The position numbers were made by a program, and so were the translations under genes. DNA of 6,217 nt. Source: Burkholderiales bacterium. Lineage in GTDB: Bacteria > Pseudomonadota > Gammaproteobacteria > Burkholderiales > Burkholderiaceae_C. The stretch spans positions 1 through 6,217 of the forward strand of contig JAABTC010000117.1 of assembly GCA_011390055.1 (NCBI GenBank), given 5' to 3'. Below are positions 1-6,217 of this stretch, piece after piece. Each line of letters opens with the position of its first letter. The stretch's first letter is position 1. A model generated the notes under the pieces. It worked only from the letters and a program-made list of their open reading frames with translations, was not told the DNA's origin and searched no databases.

Positions 1-25
1 CGTCGGTACCGATGCCGAAGATCAC
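1..25 (-). CDS. acpS: Holo-[acyl-carrier-protein] synthase, first 8 codons (runs off the window)
   Basis: Only the N-terminus is present. From a GTG at 25-23 the minus strand reads V-I-F-G-I-G-T-D before the window edge. This matches the conserved AcpS opening (E. coli begins MAILGLGTDIV), and the Asp in G-T-D is a known Mg2+ ligand of the family. AcpS transfers the 4'-phosphopantetheine arm from CoA to the acyl carrier protein, which fatty acid synthesis requires. It lies 18 bases after the pdxJ stop, and pdxJ-acpS is the usual order in proteobacteria. The GTG is the only start codon available in this frame after the pdxJ TGA, and no strong Shine-Dalgarno precedes it. The frame is the same as that of pdxJ, so the two genes are separated only by one TGA and six sense codons. 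Identification rests on eight residues plus gene order. Confidence 0.8.
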
Positions 26-43
26 ACCCGGCTCACGCGCGGC

Positions 44-826
44 TCAACCGACGTAGGCGCGCTGGATGCAGCGCTGGTACTCGCGCACGGCCTCGACGTA
101 GCCGAGCTCGAGTGCGTCGGCGATCAGTGCATGGCCGATCGAGACCTCCAGCACGCCCGGGACCGCGCGCAGAAAGTCGGTGAGGTTTGCGAGATTCAGG
201 TCGTGACCGGCGTTGATGCCCAGGCCGACCGCAAGCGCCGCTTCCGCGGTGGCCGCATAGCGCGCCAGTTGCGCAGTCTGCTCCGGCCCGCCATGCGCCG
301 CGGCATAGGGTTCGGTGTACAGCTCGACGCGGTCGGCACCCAGCGCGCGCACGGCCGCCATCAACCCCGGCTCGGGGTCCATGAACAGGCTGACTCGCAC
401 GCCCAGGGAACGCGCCTCGGCGACGTGCGGCGCTACGCGCTGCAGGTCGGCCGCTGCAAAGCCGTGGTCGCTGGTGAACTGCCCCGGCGCATCGGGCACG
501 AAGGTGCACTGGTGCGGACGGTACAGGCGCACGAAGCCCATCAGGTTGTCGAAAGGGTTGCCCTCGATGTTGAACTCGGCCTGCGGCCACGCCTTCAACA
601 GCGTGGCGAGCTCGCTCACGTCGGCAGCACGGATGTGGCGCTCGTCGGGTCGCGGATGCACCGTGATGCCCTGCGCGCCAGCTTCCAGGCACAGGGCCGC
701 TGCGCGTGTCACGCTCGGAATGCCGAGGTGGCGCGTGTTGCGCAGCAAGGCCACCTTGTTGACATTGACGGACAAGGCGCAACGCGCTTCGCGGGCTGAC
801 GACTCGGCGGCAATCAAGGGGTTCAT
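44..826 (-). CDS. pdxJ: Pyridoxine 5'-phosphate synthase
   Basis: PdxJ condenses 1-deoxy-D-xylulose 5-phosphate (DXP) with 3-amino-2-oxopropyl phosphate to give pyridoxine 5'-phosphate, the last ring-forming step of the DXP-dependent vitamin B6 pathway in the cytoplasm. The 260-residue protein is slightly longer than E. coli PdxJ (243) because of about 12 extra N-terminal residues. Catalytic residues align with E. coli: His57 (H45) in ITVHPRPDERHI, Glu88 (E72) in FNIEGNP, Glu168 (E153) in VELYT and His208 (H193) in INAGH. The phosphate-binding Gly231-His232 are in SIGHALI. Two DXP-contact residues differ: Asn23-Lys24 replace Asp11-His12, and Asp209 replaces Gly194. The stretch FTSDHGF replaces the E. 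coli VTTEGGL. I recall this SVNxNK form from Bacteroidetes and some Burkholderiales. The ATG overlaps the recO stop as ATGA and no Shine-Dalgarno is visible, so translation is probably coupled to recO. acpS follows after 18 bases. Confidence 0.97.
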   Translation of the reverse strand: MNPLIAAESSAREARCALSVNVNKVALLRNTRHLGIPSVTRAAALCLEAGAQGITVHPRPDERHIRAADVSELATLLKAWPQAEFNIEGNPFDNLMGFVRLYRPHQCTFVPDAPGQFTSDHGFAAADLQRVAPHVAEARSLGVRVSLFMDPEPGLMAAVRALGADRVELYTEPYAAAHGGPEQTAQLARYAATAEAALAVGLGINAGHDLNLANLTDFLRAVPGVLEVSIGHALIADALELGYVEAVREYQRCIQRAYVG

Positions 827-1587
827 GGGCTGATCAGGGGTTGCAGGTCGCGCAGGACCTGTCGCGTTCGCAGGGGCACCGCCCCCAGATGGTAGGCCAG
901 CAGCCCGCGCAACTGTCGGCGCAGCGCCTGGCCCGGCGCAATGCAGGCCTGCTGCAGCGCCACCAGGTCGTTGGCATCGAGGGCAGCGCGCAGGGCGTTC
1001 AGGTCGTCGGCATGCAGGGCCGAGGCATCGCGTGCGCCCCCCGGCTCGACGCCACGTTCGGCCTGCAGCGCGTAGCGCACGTCACCTTGCAACGGCTGCT
1101 GCGTGGCCGTCACGCGCGACAGGTCGGGCAGCAGCCCGATCTCGCGCAACAGGCGCAGCTCGAAGGCGCGCAGTGCTGCGGGCTCGCCCTCGCCGCCGAG
1201 ACCGGGCAAGGTGGCGGCGTAGGCATCCCAAAGCGCGGGATGCGGATCCTCCCGGGCCAGCAGTTTCATCAACAACTCGTTGAGGTAGAACCCCGAAAAC
1301 AGAGCTTCACCACCCACCGCAGGCAACCCGCCCGCCCATTCGGCCGTGCGCAGGTTGTGCAGTTCCGCCCCCACCGGGCTGCGGCCCAGGTGGGCCTGGA
1401 TGCGCTGGAACGGGCGCAGCACCGGGCGAAGCTGGGAGGTCGGGCGCTTGGCGCCCTTGGCCACCACCGCGATGCGCCCGTGGCTGCGCGCGAACAGCTC
1501 GACGATCAGGCTCGTCTCGCTCCAGTCGTAGCGGTGCAGCACGAACGCCGCCAGCGGCGATGCCGCCGAACGTGGCGATGTGCTCAC
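823..1587 (-). CDS. recO: DNA repair protein RecO, recombination mediator
   Basis: RecO binds single-stranded DNA and SSB and, with RecR, loads RecA onto gaps in the RecFOR pathway; it also anneals complementary strands. The 254-residue product resembles E. coli RecO (242). An N-terminal OB-fold region begins AFVLHRYDWSETSLIVELF (residues 14-32), followed by VVAKGAKRP (41-49). The helical C-terminal domain carries FYLNELLMKLL (100-110) and a later ALRAFELRLLREIG segment. The only cysteine lies near the C-terminus, so there is no four-Cys zinc site of the Deinococcus type. The open frame continues 160 codons upstream, but that part is the shadow of era. I place the start at GTG 1587-1585, which overlaps the era TGA as GTGA. 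No clear Shine-Dalgarno precedes it, which fits translational coupling. Its own stop overlaps the pdxJ ATG. Confidence 0.95.
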   Translation of the reverse strand: MSTSPRSAASPLAAFVLHRYDWSETSLIVELFARSHGRIAVVAKGAKRPTSQLRPVLRPFQRIQAHLGRSPVGAELHNLRTAEWAGGLPAVGGEALFSGFYLNELLMKLLAREDPHPALWDAYAATLPGLGGEGEPAALRAFELRLLREIGLLPDLSRVTATQQPLQGDVRYALQAERGVEPGGARDASALHADDLNALRAALDANDLVALQQACIAPGQALRRQLRGLLAYHLGAVPLRTRQVLRDLQPLISP

Positions 1588-2474
1588 TCGTAGCCGTAGC
1601 TGCGCAGGTGCTCCTCGCTGTCGGCCCAGCCGGAACGCACCTTGACCCACAGCTCGAGGAACACCTTCGCATCCCACAGACGCTCGAGGTCTTGGCGCGC
1701 TTCGCTGCCGATGCGCTTCAGGCGTGCGCCGCCCTCGCCGATGACCATGCCCTTGTGCGCGTCGCGCTCGACGACGATGGTCGCTGCGATGCGCCTGAGT
1801 GCGCCCTCCTCCTCGAACTTGTCGATCACGACGGTGCAGCTGTAGGGCAATTCGTCGCCGGTCAAGCGGAACAGCTTCTCGCGGATCAGCTCGCTGGCCA
1901 GGAAACGCTCGCTGCGGTCGGTGAGCGCGTCTTCCTCGTAGAACCAGGCCTGCTCGGGCAGGTACGGCGCGACGATGCCGAACAGGCGCTCGACATCGGC
2001 CGCCTTCTTGGCCGACATCGGGACGAACTGGGCGAAATCGCGGCGCTCCTGCATCGACGCCATCCACGGCATCAGGTCGGTGCGGCGCTTGACCTCGTCC
2101 TGCTTGTTGGCGATCAACAGCACCGGCTTGTCCTCAGGCAGAAGGGCCAGCACCTTGGCGTCGTCGAGGGTGAAGCGCCCGGCCTCGACCAGGAAGAGCA
2201 CGGCGTCGACGTCGGCCAGCACGCTGCGCACGGTACGGTTCAAGTTGCGGTTCAGCGCATTGCCATGGCGCGTCTGGAAGCCGGGCGTGTCGACGAAGAT
2301 GAACTGGGCCGGCCCGACGCTGCGGATGCCGGTGATGCGGTGGCGCGTGGTCTGGGCCTTGTCCGAGGTGATGCTGACCTTCTGGCCGACGAGCGCGTTC
2401 AACAACGTGCTCTTGCCGACGTTCGGCCGGCCGACGATGGCCACGAGCCCACAACGCGGCGGGGCGTCAGTCAT
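1584..2474 (-). CDS. era: GTPase Era, 30S ribosomal subunit assembly factor
   Basis: Era is an essential GTPase that binds the 3' end of 16S rRNA and promotes 30S maturation. The 296-residue protein is close to the E. coli length (301). The GTPase motifs are intact: G1 GRPNVGKST (15-23), the G2 region around QTTRHRITG (41-49), G3 DTPGF (62-66), G4 NKQD (123-126) and G5 SAK (154-156). A KH domain follows, with GMVIGEGGARLKRIG (242-256) containing the GxxG RNA-binding loop (GEGG). The start ATG at 2474-2472 is the only start codon in this frame after the upstream stop, and it directly precedes T-D-A-P-P-R-C-G-L-V-A-I-V-G. It has no Shine-Dalgarno at normal distance: the nearest AGGTGG lies 21 bases upstream and serves a five-codon mini-ORF that ends on the era ATG. 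The gene follows rnc by 25 bases and overlaps recO by 4. Confidence 0.98.
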   Translation of the reverse strand: MTDAPPRCGLVAIVGRPNVGKSTLLNALVGQKVSITSDKAQTTRHRITGIRSVGPAQFIFVDTPGFQTRHGNALNRNLNRTVRSVLADVDAVLFLVEAGRFTLDDAKVLALLPEDKPVLLIANKQDEVKRRTDLMPWMASMQERRDFAQFVPMSAKKAADVERLFGIVAPYLPEQAWFYEEDALTDRSERFLASELIREKLFRLTGDELPYSCTVVIDKFEEEGALRRIAATIVVERDAHKGMVIGEGGARLKRIGSEARQDLERLWDAKVFLELWVKVRSGWADSEEHLRSYGYE

Positions 2475-2488
2475 TTCAACGGGCCCAT
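2471..2488 (-). promoter_or_regulatory. Candidate five-codon leader ORF (MGPLK) coupled to the era start
   Basis: In the rnc-era gap the minus strand contains ATG GGC CCG TTG AAA TGA, encoding M-G-P-L-K. Its ATG sits 7 bases after an AGGTGG, the same ribosome-binding sequence and spacing seen before lepB. Its stop TGA shares three bases with the era ATG (ATGA), the classic arrangement for termination-reinitiation coupling. Era itself has no well-placed Shine-Dalgarno. I infer that ribosomes may initiate here and reinitiate at era. It could equally be chance, since the sequence is very short and nothing else supports it. Confidence 0.4.
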
Positions 2489-2495
2489 GGGAGCG

Positions 2496-2501
2496 CCACC
2501 T
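2496..2501 (-). promoter_or_regulatory. Shine-Dalgarno AGGTGG overlapping the rnc stop codon
   Basis: On the minus strand AGGTGG begins inside the rnc TAG. It is 7 bases from the mini-ORF ATG at 2488 but 21 bases from the era ATG at 2474. It is therefore well placed for the mini-ORF and too distant for direct initiation at era. Confidence 0.5.
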
Positions 2502-3204
2502 AGTCTTGCAGCGGACCGCCGGGGCGGTCGCTCGACTTCAGCACCGCGAGCATGCGGCGGGCGGCTTCCTGTTCGGCCGTGCGGCGCGAACGCCCTTCGC
2601 CCTTTTCGATCAGTCCGAGCGCGGCGACGCCGCACTCGACATCGAAGGTCTGCGCATGTGCCTGGCCGCGCGTGGCCACGATGCGGTACGCGGGCACGGA
2701 CAGCTTGCGGGCCTGCAACCACTCCTGCAGCTCCGTTTTGGCATCCTTGCTCCAGTTGTCGACTTCGGTGGTGGCCAGCGTCTCGCCGAACAGCCCCGCG
2801 ACCACGGTGCGCGAGGCTTCGAAGCCACCGTCGAGGAAGGTCGCACCGATCAACGCCTCGAGTGCATCGGCCAGGATCGACGGGCGCAGGGCGCCGCCTC
2901 CGCGCGCCTCGCCCTCGGACAGGCTCAGCACCTCGGGCAGGCCCAGCGACAGCGCCAGGCGGTGCAGGCTGTCTTCTCGCACCAGGTGGGCGCGAACTCG
3001 GGTCAGGTCGCCTTCGTCGGAGCCGGCGAAGCGTTCGTAGAGCAGCGCCGAGACGGCGGTCTGCAGCACCGCATCGCCCAAGAATTCGAGCCGCTCGTTG
3101 TGTTCGGCACTCGCGCTGCGGTGGGTCAGCGCACGGCTCAGCAGCATCGGCTGCGCAAAGCGATGGCCGAGGCGCTGCTGCAGCGCATCCAGGCGAGGAT
3201 CCAC
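2500..3204 (-). CDS. rnc: Ribonuclease III
   Basis: RNase III is a Mg2+-dependent double-strand-specific endoribonuclease that processes the rRNA precursor and regulates many mRNAs. The 234-residue product is near the E. coli length (226). The endonuclease domain carries the signature NERLEFLGD (36-44) and all the acidic residues of the family: Glu37, Glu40, Asp44, Glu64 (in DEGDLTRVRA), Asp113 and Glu116 (in ILADALEALIG). The double-stranded RNA-binding domain covers about 153-223, with KTELQEWLQ at its start and the basic GEGRSRRTAEQEAARRML near its end. The frame stays open 104 codons upstream, but that part is the shadow of the DUF4845 gene. I choose GTG 3204-3202, which shares one base with the upstream TAG (TAGTG) and gives V-D-P-R-L-D-A-L-Q-Q-R-L-G, matching where family members begin. 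A weak GAGGG lies 12 bases upstream, so translation is probably coupled. Confidence 0.96.
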   Translation of the reverse strand: MDPRLDALQQRLGHRFAQPMLLSRALTHRSASAEHNERLEFLGDAVLQTAVSALLYERFAGSDEGDLTRVRAHLVREDSLHRLALSLGLPEVLSLSEGEARGGGALRPSILADALEALIGATFLDGGFEASRTVVAGLFGETLATTEVDNWSKDAKTELQEWLQARKLSVPAYRIVATRGQAHAQTFDVECGVAALGLIEKGEGRSRRTAEQEAARRMLAVLKSSDRPGGPLQD

Positions 3205-3578
3205 TAGTTCGAGCGGCCCTCGCCGCGGTACTTGATGAGCAGGAAGACCGGCTCGAAGAGCTCGACTTCCTTGTCGTAGGCAAAGCGGATCACCACCTTG
3301 TCGTTCTCCTTGGTGACCTGCAGGTCCTTGCCACCGATGCTGGAGATCGAGTACTCGATCTCCTTTTGCTTCTCGAAGGCACTTCGAGCCAGGGCCACGC
3401 TCGCAGGTTCCTCCTTGGCGATCTTTTGCACGGCGCGCTGGATCGTGGAGTATTCGTTCACCGTGGGCAGCACGCGCACGATGATCAAGGCGCCGAAGGC
3501 GACGACGATGGCCCACAGCAACAAGCCGATCATCGTGATACCACGCTCGTGGCGGTACGGGCGGCGGGTCTTGGGCAT
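3204..3578 (-). CDS. DUF4845-type small membrane protein of unknown function
   Basis: The 124-residue protein has a short basic N-terminus (residues 1-13), one membrane segment (about 17-34, IGLLLWAIVVAFGALIIV) and a soluble domain of about 90 residues that should face the periplasm. The position between lepB and rnc, the size and the architecture fit the DUF4845 family found in this cluster in betaproteobacteria and some gammaproteobacteria; its function is unknown to me. The junction R-G-I-T-M-I-G-L-L-L resembles a type IV prepilin cleavage region (G followed by a hydrophobic helix), but the Glu usual at mature position 5 is Gly here. The frame could begin at GTG 3614, directly after the lepB stop. 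I prefer ATG 3578 because GGAG lies 6 bases upstream and the extra 12 residues are Pro-rich. The stop TAG shares a base with the rnc GTG. Confidence 0.88.
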   Translation of the reverse strand: MPKTRRPYRHERGITMIGLLLWAIVVAFGALIIVRVLPTVNEYSTIQRAVQKIAKEEPASVALARSAFEKQKEIEYSISSIGGKDLQVTKENDKVVIRFAYDKEVELFEPVFLLIKYRGEGRSN

Positions 3579-3584
3579 CAGGAT

Positions 3585-3588
3585 CTCC
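3585..3588 (-). promoter_or_regulatory. Shine-Dalgarno GGAG deciding the DUF4845 gene start
   Basis: GGAG on the minus strand lies 6 bases before the ATG at 3578. No comparable site precedes the alternative GTG at 3614, so this supports the shorter 124-residue protein. Confidence 0.7.
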
Positions 3589-3614
3589 GGCGGTGGTGTT
3601 GGGTGCAGGAACAC

Positions 3615-4588
3615 TCAGTTGAAGCGGCCGATGCGGCCGACGTCACCGAAATTCATCCACACGAAAAAGGCCCGCCCGACCAGGTTGCGGTCGGGGACGA
3701 AGCCCCAGTAGCGCGAATCGACCGAATTGTCGCGGTTGTCGCCCATCATGAAGTAGTGGCCGGCGGGCACTTTGCACACCACACCCTCGGCGCTGTACCG
3801 GCAGGCGTCGCTGTTGGGGAAGTTCTGCACGCCCGGAACGAAGGGCGGGCGTTCCTTGTCGGTCAGGATGCGGTGCTCGACCGCACCGAGCTTCTCGCTG
3901 GCCTGCTGGCTGTAGCGCAGGCTGTCTTCGTCGTAGAAGTCGGGCAACGGCGTCGTGGGCACGGGCTGGCCGTTGATCGTCAGCTGCTTGTTCAGGTAGG
4001 CGACCTCGTCGCCGGGCACGCCGACCACCCGCTTGATGTAGTCGATGCGCGGGTCGGGCGGGTAGCGGAAAACCACCACGTCCCCGCGCGCCGGGTCCTT
4101 GTTGGCCATCACCTTCTGGTTGATCACCGGCAAGCGTAGGCCGTATTCGAACTTGTTGACCAGGATCAGGTCGCCGACCAGCAGCGTCGGGATCATCGAA
4201 CCCGACGGGATCTTGAACGGCTCGAACAGGAACGAACGCAGCAAGAAGACGATCAGGATCACCGGAAACAGTCCGGCCGTCCAGTCGAGCCACCAGGGCT
4301 GCATCAGCAGGCGCGAGCGGGCATCGGCCACATCGCCGTCGACCTTGACGATGCCCTTGCGAGCGAGATCGGCACGCCGCTGCGCATCCTGCGCCTCGAG
4401 CGCACCCGCGGCGCGCCGGCGCGCCGGCTTGAATGCCAGGTGCTCGGCCAGCCAGTAGGCGAGCGTCACCACCGTGAGGATCAGCAGCAGCAGGGCGAAA
4501 TTGCCGAGCCAGTAGCCGAGGAACCAGCCCCCGAGATAGATCACCAGCCCCGTGTAGAGAACGGCCGTGAGTGTGCTCATCAATCCCA

Positions 4589-4589
<1 letters not shown>
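3615..4589 (-). CDS. lepB: Signal peptidase I
   Basis: Signal peptidase I is the inner-membrane serine protease that removes signal peptides from exported proteins on the periplasmic side, using a Ser-Lys dyad. Both residues are present: Ser131 in IPSGSMIPTLLVGD and Lys186 in DYIKRVVGVPGDEV. The downstream box GDNRDNSVDSRYWGFVPD (283-300) is also intact. A Cys pair at 263 and 272 resembles the E. coli disulfide region. The N-terminus has a long hydrophobic stretch (about 9-47), a basic and charged cytoplasmic linker (about 54-95) and a second membrane segment (about 105-121). Ser131 lies some 40 residues later than in E. coli, so the anchor and linker region is longer. The total of 324 residues equals the E. 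coli length because the C-terminal part is shorter. The start ATG at 4589 shares one base with the lepA stop (TGATG) and has AGGTGG 7 bases upstream; a second in-frame ATG at 4580 is less well placed. Confidence 0.97.
4409..4426. repeat. 18-bp perfect palindrome inside lepB
   Basis: Two adjacent copies of the palindrome GGCGCGCC (4410-4417 and 4418-4425), with flanking C and G, form an 18-bp perfect inverted repeat. It encodes the P-A-R-R-R-A part of the basic cytoplasmic linker of signal peptidase (around residues 55-60). The Arg/Ala codon choice in GC-rich DNA probably explains it. Confidence 0.6.

Positions 4590-6217
<1,628 letters not shown>

Noticed and set aside
131..799. Plus-strand open frames opposite pdxJ
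   Set aside because: PdxJ is complete and has all its catalytic residues on the minus strand; the antisense frames show no recognisable motif.
1588..2067. N-terminal extension of the recO frame
   Set aside because: The extra 160 codons are an Arg-rich shadow of era. The RecO family begins near A-F-V-L-H, and GTG 1587 overlaps the era stop.
3205..3516. N-terminal extension of the rnc frame
   Set aside because: The extra 104 codons are the shadow of the DUF4845 gene. The RNase III family begins close to the GTG at 3204.
3579..3614. Longer DUF4845 protein starting at GTG 3614
   Set aside because: It would add a Pro-rich 12-residue leader without a ribosome-binding site, whereas ATG 3578 has GGAG 6 bases upstream.
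3660..3690. Possible intrinsic terminator (T5 on the minus strand after a GGTC/GGCC stem)
   Set aside because: The stem is only 4 bp and includes a G-T pair. It lies inside the conserved end of lepB coding F-F-V-W, upstream of operon genes that must be transcribed.
1560..4139. An 859-codon open frame on the plus strand, antisense to era, rnc, DUF4845 and part of lepB
   Set aside because: It crosses four well-supported minus-strand genes and their junctions, shows no recognisable domain, and has the skewed composition expected when GC-rich codon usage keeps an antisense frame open.

Overview
The window is a GC-rich stretch in which every real gene lies on the minus strand. Read in transcription order from high to low coordinates, it is lepA (5' end missing) - lepB - a small DUF4845-type membrane protein - rnc - era - recO - pdxJ - acpS (first 8 codons only). 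This is the conserved core housekeeping cluster of beta- and gammaproteobacteria. The DUF4845 gene between lepB and rnc, the protein sequences and the base composition suggest a betaproteobacterium of the order Burkholderiales, probably near the Comamonadaceae or the Rubrivivax/Leptothrix group. That placement is inferred from remembered protein similarity, not from a search.

Region by region: 4589-6217 is the elongation factor 4 GTPase LepA, lacking about 60 N-terminal residues. 3615-4589 is signal peptidase I. 3204-3578 is a one-pass membrane protein of unknown function. 2500-3204 is ribonuclease III. 1584-2474 is the ribosome-assembly GTPase Era. 823-1587 is the recombination mediator RecO. 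44-826 is pyridoxine 5'-phosphate synthase. 1-25 is the start of holo-ACP synthase. No intergenic stretch exceeds 36 bases, and no RNA gene, mobile element or CRISPR array was seen.

The genes are packed as one translationally coupled operon. Four junctions overlap: lepA/lepB TGATG, DUF4845/rnc TAGTG, era/recO GTGA and recO/pdxJ ATGA. The other gaps are 36, 25 and 18 bases. The functions are mostly central information processing and envelope biogenesis: translation and ribosome assembly (LepA, Era, RNase III), protein secretion (LepB), DNA repair (RecO) and cofactor or lipid biosynthesis (PdxJ, AcpS).

This is ordinary core chromosome and I do not see a new biological system. Points worth a second look are: a five-codon mini-ORF with a good ribosome-binding site whose stop overlaps the era start; a PdxJ of the 'VNVNK' type, with Asn-Lys in place of the Asp-His found in E. 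coli; a prepilin-like N-terminus on the DUF4845 protein; and a chance-looking but striking match to a cloning polylinker at the DUF4845/rnc junction.
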